Below are positions 1 to 9,293 of a stretch of DNA of 44,657 nt, one piece after another. Source of the DNA: Micromonospora parva. Its GTDB lineage: Bacteria; Actinomycetota; Actinomycetes; Mycobacteriales; Micromonosporaceae. Positions within the stretch are counted from its first letter, which is position 1; the number at the start of each line of letters is the position of its first letter. A model generated the notes under the pieces. The model was not told the origin of the DNA. It worked only from the letters and a program-made list of their open reading frames with translations, and did no database searches. The position numbers and the translations under genes were made by a program. The stretch covers positions 1 through 44,657 of the forward strand of contig NZ_JNZS01000037.1 of the NCBI RefSeq assembly GCF_000718515.1. The letters are read 5' to 3'.

Positions 1-23
1 GGCGGGGGGCAGGGGGCGGGGGG

Positions 24-1595
24 TTAGTGGAAGAAGTGGCGGGTTCCCGTTAGGTACATGGTTACGTTGGCCTTCTTGGCCGCCTCGATGACCTCTTCGT
101 CGCGGATCGAGCCGCCCGGCTGGACGATGGCACGGACGCCGGCGTCGATGAGGATCTGCGGCCCGTCGGCGAACGGGAAGAACGCGTCCGAGGCGGCGAC
201 CGAGCCGCGGGCCCGGTCGGCACCGGCACGGGTGACCGCCAGCTGCGCCGAGTCGACCCGGTTGACCTGACCCATGCCGACCCCGACGGTGGCGCCGTCC
301 TTGGCGAGCAGGATCGCGTTGCTCTTCACCGCGCGGACCGCCCGCCAGGCGAACGCGAGGTCCCGCAGCAACTCCTCGTCGGCGGCCTCACCGGTCACCA
401 ACCGCCAGTTGGCCGGATCGTCACCGGGGGCGTCCACCCGGTCGGCGACCTGGGCCAGCACGCCACCGGTCACCTGCCGCACCTCCACCCGGGCCGGCGT
501 CCAGGCCGGCGCCCGCAGCAGCCGAATGTTCTTCTTGCCCTGCAACACCTCGACCGCGCCCTCGTCGAAACCGGGGGCGACCACCACCTCGGTGAAGATC
601 TCGGCGACCTGCCGGGCCAGCTCGACCGAGACCGGCCGGTTGACAGCGATGACGCCACCGAACGCCGACACCGGGTCGCAGGCGTGCGCCAGGCGGTGCG
701 CCTCGGCGACGTCAGCGCCGATGGCGATGCCGCACGGGTTGGCGTGCTTGATGATCGCCACCGCCGGCTGGTCGGCGAAGTCGTTCGCGGCCCGCCAGGC
801 GGCGTCCGCGTCGACGTAGTTGTTGTACGACATCTCCTTGCCGTGCAGCTGCTCCGCCTGGGCCAGCCCCGCCGGGGCGTCCGGGTCGACGTAGAGCGCT
901 GCCGGCTGGTGCGGGTTCTCGCCGTAGCGCAGCACCGCCGACTTACGCAGCGCCGAACCGGTGAACGTCGGCCAGGAGTCGTCGGCCGGCGCCAACTCCC
1001 GGGCGCACCACTGCGCGACGGCCACGTCGTACTCGGCGATGTCGGCGAACGCCCGCGCCGCCAGCGCACGACGCTGGGCCAGTGTGAAGCCACCCTCGCT
1101 GAGCGCGTCGACCAGCGCCGGGTAACCGGCCGGGTCGGTGAGCACGGCGACCGAGGCGTGGTTCTTGGCGGCGGCCCGCACCATCGCGGGGCCACCGATG
1201 TCGATCTGCTCCACGCACTCCTCGACGCCGGCGCCGGAGGCGACTGTCGCCTGGAACGGGTAGAGGTTGGAGACCAGCAGGTCGAACGCCGCCACGCCCA
1301 ACTCGTCGAGCTGCGTGACGTGCGTGTCCTTGCGCAGGTCCGCGAGGAGACCCGCGTGCACCTTCGGGTGCAGGGTCTTCACCCGGCCGTCGAGCACCTC
1401 GGGAAACCCGGTCACCGTCTCCACCGGCGTCACCGGCACCCCGGCGGCGGCGATGGTGCCCGCGGTGCTGCCGGTGGAGACGATCTCCACGCCGGCCGCG
1501 TGCAGGGCCTGAGCCAGCTCGACCAGCCCGGTCTTGTCGTAGACGCTGACCAGCGCCCGCCTGATCGGGCGGCGCCCGTCCTGAGTGGGACTCAC
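24..1595 (-). CDS. purH: Bifunctional AICAR transformylase / IMP cyclohydrolase
   Basis: Catalyses the last two steps of de novo IMP synthesis in the cytoplasm: formylation of AICAR by 10-formyl-THF, then ring closure to IMP. The 523-residue protein has the usual full length. The N-terminal cyclohydrolase (MGS-like) domain shows STGSTAG and [14 protein letters not shown]. The C-terminal transformylase domain carries the KHANPCG motif with the catalytic Lys-His pair. The start codon overlaps the stop of purN by 4 bp, so the two genes are very probably translationally coupled. Only 23 bases lie downstream in the window, so its terminator is not visible. Confidence is high because both domains and the purN neighbour agree. 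Confidence 0.98.
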   Translation of the reverse strand: MSPTQDGRRPIRRALVSVYDKTGLVELAQALHAAGVEIVSTGSTAGTIAAAGVPVTPVETVTGFPEVLDGRVKTLHPKVHAGLLADLRKDTHVTQLDELGVAAFDLLVSNLYPFQATVASGAGVEECVEQIDIGGPAMVRAAAKNHASVAVLTDPAGYPALVDALSEGGFTLAQRRALAARAFADIAEYDVAVAQWCARELAPADDSWPTFTGSALRKSAVLRYGENPHQPAALYVDPDAPAGLAQAEQLHGKEMSYNNYVDADAAWRAANDFADQPAVAIIKHANPCGIAIGADVAEAHRLAHACDPVSAFGGVIAVNRPVSVELARQVAEIFTEVVVAPGFDEGAVEVLQGKKNIRLLRAPAWTPARVEVRQVTGGVLAQVADRVDAPGDDPANWRLVTGEAADEELLRDLAFAWRAVRAVKSNAILLAKDGATVGVGMGQVNRVDSAQLAVTRAGADRARGSVAASDAFFPFADGPQILIDAGVRAIVQPGGSIRDEEVIEAAKKANVTMYLTGTRHFFH

Positions 1596-2212
1596 GGAAC
1601 CGTGACCTTCCTTCCGGTGATGGTCCAGCCTTCGCGGACCAGGCGACCGACCTGCTCGACGAGCTGGCGCCGCTCGGCTTCCTTGATGCGCTCGGTGAGC
1701 GTGTCCACGTCGTCGTCGTCCAGCACCGGCACCGCGACCTGCGCGACGATCGGCCCGGTGTCCATGCCGGCGTCGACGAAGAAGAGGGTGGCCCCGGTGA
1801 GCTTCACGCCGTAGGCGAGGGCGTCACGCGGGCCGTGGATGCCGGGAAACGCCGGCAGCAGCGTGTTGTGGGTGTTCAGGTAGCGGTCGCCGAAGGCGGC
1901 GAGAAAGTGCGGCCCGACCAACTTCAGGAAACCGGCCGAGATGACCAGGTCGGGTTGGTGCTTCGCGACGTGCGCGGTGAGCGCACGGTCCCAGGCCTCC
2001 CGGGTGTCGTGGTCGCGGACCCGCTCCACGAACGTCGGCACCCCCGCCGCCTCGGCCCGGTCCAGGCCCGCGATGCCGTCGCGGTCCGCGCCGACCGCGA
2101 CGACCTGCGCGCCGTACGCGGGGTCGGCGGCGGCATCCAGCAGCGACTGAAGGTTGCTCCCGGAGCCGGAGATGAGGACGACGATGCGGGCGACAGACGC
2201 GGGCTCGGTCAC
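1592..2212 (-). CDS. purN: Phosphoribosylglycinamide formyltransferase (GART)
   Basis: Transfers the formyl group of 10-formyl-THF to GAR, the third step of de novo purine synthesis. The 206-residue protein has the N-terminal glycine-rich [12 protein letters not shown] loop near residues 16-27. The folate site signature [12 protein letters not shown] includes the catalytic Asn and His, and is followed by [16 protein letters not shown] with the catalytic Asp. It is first in a two-gene operon with purH and overlaps it by 4 bp. The promoter should lie in 2213-2502, between this gene and the divergent DUF4190 gene. No purine riboswitch was recognised there. Confidence 0.97.
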   Translation of the reverse strand: MTEPASVARIVVLISGSGSNLQSLLDAAADPAYGAQVVAVGADRDGIAGLDRAEAAGVPTFVERVRDHDTREAWDRALTAHVAKHQPDLVISAGFLKLVGPHFLAAFGDRYLNTHNTLLPAFPGIHGPRDALAYGVKLTGATLFFVDAGMDTGPIVAQVAVPVLDDDDVDTLTERIKEAERRQLVEQVGRLVREGWTITGRKVTVP

Positions 2213-2502
2213 CGGGTCACCCTATCGGCAGGTCAGGGATGCCCATCGGCTGGGCGGCGCGCCGTCATCACCAGCGACCACGTGCCTCGACCCGGTACGC
2301 TGCCGCTCGCTCGGGCTGAACGCCGCACCGGCCCACACACCGCCCCTGATCCGGCACAACGAAGCGGCCGACAAGGGCTGTTCACGTGCTTTGGGAAAGA
2401 ATGTCCTCCGGCCGCATCACTGGGCATTGGGAGGACTGACCGCGATCATGGATGGAAACAAAGAGCACCAACTGACGGAACCCAGTTCAAGGAGCTTCTC
2501 GA
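2213..2502. other. Divergent intergenic region purN / DUF4190 gene
   Basis: This 290-base gap separates divergent genes and must hold both promoters. The right-hand side is less GC-rich (about 2430-2490) and ends in AAGGAG at 2489-2494, a good ribosome binding site for the ATG at 2503. I saw no riboswitch, repeat or convincing small gene. Confidence 0.5.
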
Positions 2503-3057
2503 ATGCAGCCCGGTAACCCCGGTCAGGACCCGTACGGCCAGCAGCCCAACCAGGACCCGACCGCTCCCCAGCCGCCGGCCGCCCCGTACGGCCAGCAGCC
2601 CACCTCGGGACAGCCGTACGGCCAGCAGCCCAACCAGGACCCGTACGCCGCACCGCAGGCACCGTACGGTCAGCAGCCCACCTCGGGGCAGCCGTACGGC
2701 CAGCAGCCGCCGTACCAGGACCCGTACGCCCAGCAGCAGCCCCCGTACGGCGCCCCGACGTACCCGAACGCCGGGTACCCGCAGGCGCAGGGGCAGAACA
2801 ACACCCTCGGCCTGGTGTCGATGATCCTCGGTATCGCGTCGATCCCGCTGGTCTGCTGCCTGTACCTGGGCATCCCGGTCGGCATCGCGGGCATCGTGAC
2901 CGGTTATCTCGCCAAGCAGAAGGTGGCGCAGGGCCAGGCCAACAACGCCGGCCAGGCGAAGGCCGGTCTGATCTGCGGCGCGGTCGGCGTCGGGCTGGGC
3001 ATCCTGCTGCTCATCCTGAGCGTCGTGGCGCAGGTCAACCTGCCCACCCAGCCCTGA
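2503..3057 (+). CDS. Proline/glutamine-rich DUF4190-type membrane protein
   Basis: The function is unknown. The first 95 or so residues form a low-complexity cytoplasmic tail made of repeated PYGQQP units (seven or more copies, mixed with NQDP and TSGQ spacers). The last 85 residues carry two hydrophobic segments (LGLVSMILGIASIPLVCCLYLGI and GLICGAVGVGLGILLLILSVV, each shown only to mark the area) in the usual DUF4190 arrangement. The ATG has AAGGAG 9 bases upstream. Such proteins are common in Micromonospora and often sit near cell-envelope genes. The job of the repeat tail is not established; protein-protein association at the membrane is a guess. A strong terminator follows at 3073-3104. 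Confidence 0.85.
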   Translation: MQPGNPGQDPYGQQPNQDPTAPQPPAAPYGQQPTSGQPYGQQPNQDPYAAPQAPYGQQPTSGQPYGQQPPYQDPYAQQQPPYGAPTYPNAGYPQAQGQNNTLGLVSMILGIASIPLVCCLYLGIPVGIAGIVTGYLAKQKVAQGQANNAGQAKAGLICGAVGVGLGILLLILSVVAQVNLPTQP

Positions 3058-3072
3058 CGGGCTCGGATTCGA

Positions 3073-3104
3073 CGGGGCGTTCCGGGTTCGCCCGGGGCGC
3101 CCCG
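3073..3104. terminator. Bidirectional hairpin with TTCG loop
   Basis: A 14-bp stem (3073-3086 with 3091-3104, including two G.U pairs) closes a TTCG tetraloop. It lies between convergent genes ending at 3057 (+) and 3112 (-). There is no long T-tract, as is usual for high-GC actinobacteria. Confidence 0.75.
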
Positions 3105-3111
3105 CGCTCGT

Positions 3112-4401
3112 CTACTGTGCCGGCCTGCGGGTCAGCACGCGGGTGGCGGCGGCGCCCAGGAGCGCGCCGGCCGCGATGACACCGGCCGCCACCGCCCCGA
3201 CCTGCCAACCCACCGGCCCGACCTGGGCCAGCCGACCGGCGCCGAGCGGCCCACCGGAGACCGCGGCGGCCGCACCGAGCACCACCCCGGCCACCGGCCC
3301 GGCCAACGCCGCCGGCGCCAGCAACTGGGCCCAGCGTCCGGCGGCCCGCTCCGGCCCGGCGAGTCGAGCCACCCGACGGGCGAGCAGCCAGCCGGCGACC
3401 ATCCCGGCCAGCACCGGCACCGCGAGCAGCAGCGCGCCGAAGCCGTCCACCGGGCCGCGCGGCAGGCCAGCGAGCAGCGGCACGGCCGGCAGCGCGCCGA
3501 CCGACACCTCGCTGGTGCGCACCGCGGTGTCGGTCCCGACCGCGAAGCCCGGCCCCAGCAGGTAACTGGTCGACCAGACCGCCGCGTTGGGCGCGTAGGC
3601 GACGCTGACCAGTGTGATGCCGGCCTGCCCGGCGACCCCGGTCCGGTACGCCCCGATCATGTCGGCCGCGTCGCCGCCGCCGGTGGCCACCGCCAGGCCG
3701 GCCGCGCCAGCGCCCGCGCCGAGCAGCAGCAGCCCGGCCACCAGACCGGTGCGCACACCGTCGCGCACCGGGCCGGGCAGCCCTGCGACGAGCAGCCGGG
3801 TCACGGCGGTGATCCGGACCGCGCCGACCAGCGCGGCGAGTGTGCCGACCACCGCGAACGTGGCGCCCGCCCGGATCAGCGACACCTCCGGCCCGCCGGT
3901 GCCGACCAGCACCGCCGCGAGCGCGCCGAGCAGCGCGTACGCGATGCCGACCGCAGCCGCGGCGAGCAGTGCCCGACGGGGCGAGCGGGTGTCGCGGGCG
4001 CCGATCGCCCGACTGACGTGCACGCCGGCACGGGTCAGCCGCCAGAGCGCGAGCACTGTCAGCGCGAGCGGGGCGAGCCCGAGCGGGCCGGACTCGGTGC
4101 GCAGGGGCACACCGTGCCCGAGCAGCCAGCCGGCCAGCGCGGTGCGCAGGGTGCCGGTCAGCGTGGTGGAGTCCGTGCCGAGCTGCACCAGGCCGAGCAC
4201 GATGGCGACCGGCAGGTAGGACGTGAGCGCGGCCCAACAGGCGGCCACCCCGGCGGCGACGGGCAACGGCGCACGCCCGCGCGGCGACCCACCCGCGCGG
4301 GGCGCGGGCACCCGCCGGGCCGACGCGGCACGGTCGACCGGCCGGTCGTCGGCGCTCACACCGCCGGGACGGCTGGGACGATCAGGGGTGACGGGGGACA
4401 T
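3112..4401 (-). CDS. perM: PerM-like (DUF6350) polytopic membrane protein
   Basis: A hydrophobic, Ala/Gly/Val-rich protein of about 429 residues with roughly nine to ten predicted membrane segments after a basic, proline-rich N-terminal tail. I chose the ATG at 4401 (MSPVTPDRPSRP) because the 23 residues upstream look non-coding and the alternative start lacks a ribosome site. The family includes mycobacterial PerM (Rv0955), which is needed for stable cell division under stress through FtsB. The same neighbours (purN/purH on one side, sucCD on the other) occur in M. tuberculosis, and this synteny is the main support for the name. The division role here is inferred from the family. Confidence 0.8.
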   Translation of the reverse strand: MSPVTPDRPSRPGGVSADDRPVDRAASARRVPAPRAGGSPRGRAPLPVAAGVAACWAALTSYLPVAIVLGLVQLGTDSTTLTGTLRTALAGWLLGHGVPLRTESGPLGLAPLALTVLALWRLTRAGVHVSRAIGARDTRSPRRALLAAAAVGIAYALLGALAAVLVGTGGPEVSLIRAGATFAVVGTLAALVGAVRITAVTRLLVAGLPGPVRDGVRTGLVAGLLLLGAGAGAAGLAVATGGGDAADMIGAYRTGVAGQAGITLVSVAYAPNAAVWSTSYLLGPGFAVGTDTAVRTSEVSVGALPAVPLLAGLPRGPVDGFGALLLAVPVLAGMVAGWLLARRVARLAGPERAAGRWAQLLAPAALAGPVAGVVLGAAAAVSGGPLGAGRLAQVGPVGWQVGAVAAGVIAAGALLGAAATRVLTRRPAQ

Positions 4402-4601
4402 CAGCTCTACTCTGGCACGTCGCGCGGGCGGTGGCAGTCCGTTAACCCCTCCTAAGGACCGCGAGTTCACCGAACCGGCGTCCTGCCCACCCGGGCCGGT
4501 CTAGCCTCGGCCCAGAGGGGGCGCGAGTCGCCGCCACCCGGGACGGGTCCGCCGGCCGGCGTCCGGGCCGGCACGTCGCCCATGAGCGTTCGGAGGAAGT
4601 T

Positions 4602-4868
4602 GTGACGACGCCATACCCGCCTCCCCCGCCACCACCGGCGCAGGGACGCGACCGGACCACCCTCTGGGGCGTGCTGGGCATCGTGCTGGGGCTGATCTGC
4701 TGCGGCATCCTCGGCATCATCTTCGGCTACCTGTCCATCCGCGACGCCCGGCGGTACGGGCAGTCGCCGTTGCTCGGTTACCTCGCCATCGCGTTCGGCG
4801 TGATCAACATCATCGGCGGCGCGATCCTGCGGGCGACCGGCAACTACCCGTTCTGGAACAACGACTGA
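4602..4868 (+). CDS. Small DUF4190-like membrane protein
   Basis: An 88-residue protein starting at GTG 4602, with GGAGG at 4592-4596 setting the start. A short proline-rich head (MTTPYPPPPPPP) leads into two hydrophobic segments: VLGIVLGLICCGILGIIFGY, and LLGYLAIAFGVINIIGGAI after a basic RDARRYGQ turn. The layout matches a minimal DUF4190 protein and is a short version of the protein at 2503-3057. It sits where M. tuberculosis has Rv0954, another proline-rich membrane protein between sucD and perM. The function is unknown. Confidence 0.85.
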   Translation: MTTPYPPPPPPPAQGRDRTTLWGVLGIVLGLICCGILGIIFGYLSIRDARRYGQSPLLGYLAIAFGVINIIGGAILRATGNYPFWNND

Positions 4869-4890
4869 CCGGCGGCGAGCACAGGTACGC

Positions 4891-4926
4891 CGAAGGGGGC
4901 CGACCGCGACCGGTCGACCCCCTTCG
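4891..4926. terminator. Bidirectional hairpin between DUF4190 gene and sucD
   Basis: A 15-base stem with one mismatch (4891-4905 with 4910-4924 and flank to 4926) closes a short GCGA loop. It sits midway between the convergent genes ending at 4868 (+) and 4942 (-). The arms begin and end with cgaaggggg / cccccttcg. Confidence 0.7.
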
Positions 4927-4941
4927 TGTTGCCTGACCGGC

Positions 4942-5829
4942 TCAGCTGCCGGACATGATCTCCCGCATCAGCTTCGCCGTCTCGGTCGGCGTCTTGCCGA
5001 CCTTGACGCCGACCGCCTCCAGCGCCGCCTGCTTCGCCTCGGCGGTGCCGGCCGAGCCGGAGATGATCGCCCCGGCGTGACCCATGGTCTTGCCGGGAGG
5101 CGCGGTGAAGCCGGCGATGTAGCCGACCACCGGCTTGGTGACGTTCGCCTTGATGAACTCGGCGGCCCGCTCCTCGGCGTCGCCACCGATCTCACCGATC
5201 ATGACGATGGCGTCCGTCTCCGGGTCGGCCTCGAACGCCGCGAGGGCGTCGATGTGGGTGGTCCCGATGATCGGGTCGCCGCCGATGCCGACGCAGGTGG
5301 AGAAGCCGATGTCGCGCAGCTCGTACATCATCTGGTAGGTCAGCGTGCCGCTCTTGCTGACCAGACCGATCCGGCCGGAGCCGGTGATGTCGGCCGGGAT
5401 GATGCCGGCGTTGGACGCGCCCGGCGAGGCGATGCCCGGGCAGTTCGGCCCGATGATCCGGGTCCGCTCGCCCTGCGCCACGTTGTACGCCCAGAACGAC
5501 GCGGTGTCGTGCACCGGGACGCCCTCGGTGATCACGACCGCCAACGGGATCGCGGCGTCGATCGCCTCGACCACGGCGGCCTTGGTGAACTGCGGCGGCA
5601 CGAAGATGACGGTGACGTCGGCCCCGGTCTCGGCCATCGCGTCCGCCACGGACGCGAAGACCGGCAGCTCGGTGCCGTCGAAGTCGACAGTCTGGCCCGC
5701 CTTGCGCGGGTTGACGCCGCCCACCACGTTGGTGCCGGCGGCCAGCATCCGCCGGGTGTGCTTGGAACCCTCGGAACCGGTCATCCCCTGGACGATGACC
5801 TTCGAGTCCTTGGTCAGCCAGATAGCCAT
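4942..5829 (-). CDS. sucD: Succinyl-CoA synthetase alpha subunit
   Basis: Alpha subunit of the TCA-cycle enzyme that interconverts succinyl-CoA and succinate with ATP/GTP formation. The 295 residues start with the CoA-binding Rossmann domain ([15 protein letters not shown]). The phosphorylated His lies in GHAGAIISG at about residue 251, and [13 protein letters not shown] is also present. The start lies 2 bp downstream of the sucC stop, a normal sucCD operon. A hairpin at 4891-4926 ends the operon. Confidence 0.98.
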   Translation of the reverse strand: MAIWLTKDSKVIVQGMTGSEGSKHTRRMLAAGTNVVGGVNPRKAGQTVDFDGTELPVFASVADAMAETGADVTVIFVPPQFTKAAVVEAIDAAIPLAVVITEGVPVHDTASFWAYNVAQGERTRIIGPNCPGIASPGASNAGIIPADITGSGRIGLVSKSGTLTYQMMYELRDIGFSTCVGIGGDPIIGTTHIDALAAFEADPETDAIVMIGEIGGDAEERAAEFIKANVTKPVVGYIAGFTAPPGKTMGHAGAIISGSAGTAEAKQAALEAVGVKVGKTPTETAKLMREIMSGS

Positions 5830-5831
5830 GA

Positions 5832-7010
5832 TCAGACCCCCGCAGCTGCCAGCTCGGCGGCCCGCTCGGCCGCACCATCCATGGTGTCCACCCGCTGCAC
5901 GAGCGGGTTGTTCGCGCTGTCCAGGATCGCCCGGCCAGCCTCGGCGTTGTTGCCGTCGAGCCGGACGACGAGCGGCTTGGTGACCCGCTCGCCGCGCTGC
6001 TCCAGCAGGGCCAGCGCCTGGATGATGCCGTTGGCGACCTCGTCGCAGGCGGTGATGCCGCCGAAGACGTTGACGAAGACGCTCTTCACGGCCGGGTCGG
6101 AGAGCACGATCTCCAGCCCGTTCGCCATCACCGCGGCGCTCGCGCCGCCGCCGATGTCGAGGAAGTTGGCCGGCTTGACGTTGCCGTGCCGCTCACCGGC
6201 GTACGCGACCACGTCGAGGGTCGACATGACCAGACCCGCACCGTTGCCGATGATGCCGACCTCGCCGTCGAGCTTGACGTAGTTGAGGTCCTTGGCCTTG
6301 GCGGCCTGCTCCAGCGGGTCCACAGCGGCCTGGTCGACCAGGGCCTCGTGGTCCGGGTGCCGGAACGCCGCGTTCTCGTCCAGGCTGATCTTGGCGTCGA
6401 GCAGCAGCATCCGACCGTCGCCGTTCTTGGCGAGCGGGTTGACCTCGACCAGGGTGGCGTCCTCGGCGACGAACGCCTGCCACAGGCCGACGGCGATCTC
6501 GACCACCTGGTCGGCGACAGCGGTCGGGAAGCCGGCAGCGGTCACGATCTCGCGGGCCTTGGCCTCGTCCACGCCCTTCACGGCGTCGATCGGGGCCTTC
6601 ACGACCTTGTCGGGGGTGTCGGCGGCGACCTGCTCGATGTCCATGCCGCCGGCGACGCTGGCGATGCAGAGGAAGGTGCGGTTCGCCCGGTCGAGCAGGT
6701 ACGAGAAGTAGTACTCCTCGGCCACGTCCGCGGTCACGGTGATCATGACCTTGTGGACGGTGTGACCCTTGATGTCCATGCCGAGGATGTCGGTGGCCCG
6801 AGCCACCGCCTCATCCGGGCCCTCGGCCAGCTTGACGCCGCCGGCCTTACCTCGGCCGCCGACCTTTACCTGCGCCTTGACGACCACACGGCCGCCGAGG
6901 CGTTCGGCGATCGCGCGGGCCTCTTCCGGGGTAGTGGCGACGCCGCCGGCCAGCACGGGCAAGCCGTGCCGCTCGAACAGGTCCCGCCCCTGGTACTCGT
7001 ACAGGTCCAC
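5832..7010 (-). CDS. sucC: Succinyl-CoA synthetase beta subunit
   Basis: ADP/GDP-forming beta subunit with an N-terminal ATP-grasp fold (residues 1-240; [37 protein letters not shown]) and a C-terminal ligase domain ([30 protein letters not shown]). At 392 residues it is full length. The start is a GTG at 7010. The upstream ribosome site is weak. It is first in the sucCD operon, with its promoter in 7011-7435. Its place beside perM and the M23/pcrA block matches other actinobacteria. Confidence 0.98.
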   Translation of the reverse strand: MDLYEYQGRDLFERHGLPVLAGGVATTPEEARAIAERLGGRVVVKAQVKVGGRGKAGGVKLAEGPDEAVARATDILGMDIKGHTVHKVMITVTADVAEEYYFSYLLDRANRTFLCIASVAGGMDIEQVAADTPDKVVKAPIDAVKGVDEAKAREIVTAAGFPTAVADQVVEIAVGLWQAFVAEDATLVEVNPLAKNGDGRMLLLDAKISLDENAAFRHPDHEALVDQAAVDPLEQAAKAKDLNYVKLDGEVGIIGNGAGLVMSTLDVVAYAGERHGNVKPANFLDIGGGASAAVMANGLEIVLSDPAVKSVFVNVFGGITACDEVANGIIQALALLEQRGERVTKPLVVRLDGNNAEAGRAILDSANNPLVQRVDTMDGAAERAAELAAAGV

Positions 7011-7435
7011 GATTGCGCGTCCCGTCCCGTCTCCGCGGCGCGCCGTCGCGCCGCCACCAGCGTTCAGAAAACAGTTTGACGCCTGTCATCAGTTGAAACA
7101 GGCCATTGGCCGCAGCCTAGCGAGGTCGGCACCGCCGGCAACCGAGCGGGTGCACGGTGTGCGGTAATGCACAACCGGACATCAGGTGTGGCCGGTTTCC
7201 GGTCATCACCCGGGTGACATCCACCGTCCGAGCGATGTTGTCCGGCTTGCGTAACCCTGCCGTGGGGGCGTCGTTGAGTCAGATGTCGGAGCGCTGAACA
7301 GCGCAATGACGGGAGACGGCCGATGCCCTGTCGGTCGAGGGGTGGCGGCGGGGCATCGTGCATAGAGGGGCCGGACGTGTGAGGGGTGCGTCCGGCCCCT
7401 CCCCCGTGCCCAGATCCGGTCGCCTGGCGTGTTTC
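7011..7435. other. Intergenic region: sucCD promoter and two hairpins
   Basis: This 425-base gap lies upstream of sucC and downstream of the B12-binding gene, both on the minus strand. A less GC-rich patch at 7065-7110 is the likeliest sucCD promoter area. On the other side, 7321-7328 pairs with 7351-7358 (cgatgccc/gggcatcg), and the terminator at 7365-7401 follows. No convincing small gene or RNA was seen. Confidence 0.5.
7365..7401 (-). terminator. Hairpin downstream of icmB-like gene
   Basis: A perfect 12-bp stem (gaggggccggac at 7365-7376 with its complement at 7390-7401) around a 13-base loop, 34 bases beyond the stop of the B12-binding gene. This is the right place for a rho-independent-like terminator of the minus-strand transcript. 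Confidence 0.65.
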
Positions 7436-7840
7436 TCAGGAAACCGGCTGGGCCACGTTCTGCCGGACCCAGTCGACAATCGCCTGAGTGGTGGCGCCCG
7501 GCGTGAAGATCTTCGCCACGCCCAGCTTCTCCAACTCGGGAATGTCGCCGTTCGGAATGATGCCGCCGCCGAACACGACGATGTCGCGGGCGTCCCGCTC
7601 AGCGAGCAGTTCCAGCACCCGCCGGAAGAGCGTCATGTGCGCGCCGGAGAGCACGGACAGGCCGACCGCGTCGGCGTCCTCCTGGATGGCGGTTTCCACG
7701 ATCTGCTCGGGAGTCTGGTGCAGGCCGGTGTAGACGACCTCCATCCCGGCGTCCCGCAGGGCGCGCGCGACGACCTTCGCGCCTCGGTCGTGGCCGTCCA
7801 GGCCAGGCTTCGCGACGACGACCCGGATACGAGAGCTCAT
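7436..7840 (-). CDS. icmB: B12-binding small subunit of acyl-CoA mutase (IcmB-like)
   Basis: A stand-alone cobalamin-binding domain of 134 residues, the size of the small subunit of isobutyryl-CoA mutase. The B12 signature is complete: DGHDRG (DxHxxG, residues 15-20) supplies the lower-ligand His, SVLSG follows, and FGGGIIP binds the nucleotide tail. The sequence closely resembles Streptomyces IcmB as I recall it, including [11 protein letters not shown] and IFTPGATT. Such subunits pair with a separately encoded large subunit (IcmA-type) to rearrange isobutyryl-CoA and n-butyryl-CoA. No large subunit lies in the window, so the partner must be elsewhere. A methylmalonyl-CoA mutase partner is an alternative. 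Confidence 0.85.
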   Translation of the reverse strand: MSSRIRVVVAKPGLDGHDRGAKVVARALRDAGMEVVYTGLHQTPEQIVETAIQEDADAVGLSVLSGAHMTLFRRVLELLAERDARDIVVFGGGIIPNGDIPELEKLGVAKIFTPGATTQAIVDWVRQNVAQPVS

Positions 7841-8312
7841 CAGCGCACACCTTTCACCGGCTTGACCGCCTTCACCTTAACGAACGGTAACCCGGCGGGC
7901 CCGGCCCGGGAAATCCGGGCTCCGTCACCGGCCGTTACCCGGCGCAGCCGCCCGGCAACCCCGGGTGCTCAGGCCGCGAACCTCCCGCCACCTCCTGGAC
8001 AGTGCCGTCGACACGATCCCGGCGCGGTGCGGAGTCAAGCCGGACGAGTCCGCCGGAACGGTCACGCTCGGCGACGAACGGGCAGCGACGGGGGCACCGT
8101 TCGGCGTCGCGATGCATGACAATCATGGACGCAAACGGACAGATCGACACGCCAATTTCTCGCTCTAGCTTGTGACTCGCCTGGCGAATGGCTAACGTGT
8201 CCACGGTTGTCATCAGGTCCATGGACGGGTGACGACGCGGTCAGCGGACGTTCACTGGAACTTCAGAGGACGCCCACCGGCCGCTTCGGAACCCCGACAA
8301 CGGAGGGTGTGC
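7841..8312. other. Intergenic region upstream of M23 peptidase
   Basis: A 472-base gap between divergent genes. The right part (8110-8230) is notably lower in GC and should hold the peptidase promoter. A small palindrome, tcgcctggcga (8177-8187), sits there inside a broader tagc...gcta frame and could be an operator. I checked for a ydaO/c-di-AMP riboswitch, common ahead of such genes, and did not recognise one. An open frame on the minus strand at 7935-8222 has unsuitable codon use. Confidence 0.45.
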
Positions 8313-9020
8313 GTGCGCCAGCGCCTGTCGTCTGAGCCCGATCGATATCGCGGTCGCCGCCGCGTACCCACCCCACCCCGCAGCCGTTACGCCGCTGTCG
8401 TCACCACCGCGTTCGTCGGTGCCGGCATCGTGGCCCTCGGCGCAAGCGCCCTGCCGGACGCCAAGGACGTCAGCCCGTCGGTCCTCGACGAGCTCAAGCA
8501 GGCGTCGGTCACCAGCCAGGATGCCGCTGCCCGTTCGGAGAACGCCGACCGCGCCTCCCGGGACAGCCGCAAGGAGGACAGCGCCGAGCCCGAGGTCTGG
8601 CTGCTGCCGCTGCAGGGCTACGACTTCAACTCCCCGTACGGGATGCGCTGGGGCAAGCTGCACACCGGCGTCGACCTGGTCGCCGCCGAGGGCACTCCCT
8701 ATGTGGCGATCCACGATGGCCTGGTCACCAAGGCCGGCTGGTTCGGCGGGTACGGCAACGCGGTGATCGTCCAGCACGCCGACGGCAGCGAGGCCATCTA
8801 CGGCCACTCCTCCGCGGTCAGCGTGAAGGAAGGCCAGCAGGTCAAGGCGGGCGACCAGCTCGGCCTGGTGGGTCAGACCGGCCACGCGTACGGCACCCAC
8901 CTGCACCTGGAGATCCATGTCAAGGGGCAGCCGAAGGACCCGGTGCCGTTCCTCCAGGAGCGTGGAGTGGACATCAAGCTGCAAGTCGAGGCAATTTACA
9001 GCGAGGTAGCCGCCTCCTGA
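8313..9020 (+). CDS. Membrane-anchored M23 family metallopeptidase
   Basis: A probable zinc endopeptidase acting on peptidoglycan outside the membrane. I prefer the GTG at 8313 (235 residues) because GGAGG lies at 8302-8306. The open frame itself reaches back to a GTG at 8229. A basic head is followed by one hydrophobic segment (AAVVTTAFVGAGIVALGAS), a short linker rich in charged residues, and the LytM/M23 domain. That domain shows GMRWGKLHTGVDLVA (first zinc His and Asp) and the HLHLEIH motif with the later zinc and catalytic His. M. tuberculosis has an M23 protein (Rv0950c) at this place beside uvrD1. A clear terminator follows at 9041-9071. Confidence 0.92.
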   Translation: MRQRLSSEPDRYRGRRRVPTPPRSRYAAVVTTAFVGAGIVALGASALPDAKDVSPSVLDELKQASVTSQDAAARSENADRASRDSRKEDSAEPEVWLLPLQGYDFNSPYGMRWGKLHTGVDLVAAEGTPYVAIHDGLVTKAGWFGGYGNAVIVQHADGSEAIYGHSSAVSVKEGQQVKAGDQLGLVGQTGHAYGTHLHLEIHVKGQPKDPVPFLQERGVDIKLQVEAIYSEVAAS

Positions 9021-9040
9021 CGCTTCGTCACGACCGTTGA

Positions 9041-9071
9041 CCGCCCGGATCTGTCGATCCGGGCGGTTTTT
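9041..9071 (+). terminator. Rho-independent terminator after M23 gene
   Basis: A perfect 11-bp stem (ccgcccggatc at 9041-9051 with 9056-9066), a TGTC loop and a run of five T (9067-9071). It is 20 bases past the stop codon and is the most canonical terminator in the window. Confidence 0.9.
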
Positions 9072-9293
9072 CGTGCGGCGGCTCTGGCTGATGTATCCCG
9101 GGTCACAGCGGCGATTGTGACCGACAACACGGGCAAACATGATCACTTTTCCGGAAGTAGCGCACCAGAGCGGGTCATATCCGGGCAGCCGGCCGTCCGT
9201 TGGTGCTCCGACCGTTCGGTCCCCGCGCCTGCCGCAACTCGGCCCGACACCAGTATTTCGAGGTCAAGTGCCCCTCGACTGTGAAGGTCCGCC

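Noticed and set aside
7935..8222. Minus-strand 95-codon frame with several Cys
   Set aside because: It has low third-position GC, no ribosome site and overlaps the likely M23 promoter.
7841..8312. Possible c-di-AMP (ydaO) riboswitch ahead of the M23 gene
   Set aside because: Such riboswitches often precede wall hydrolase genes in actinobacteria, but I could not find the conserved core blocks in this gap.
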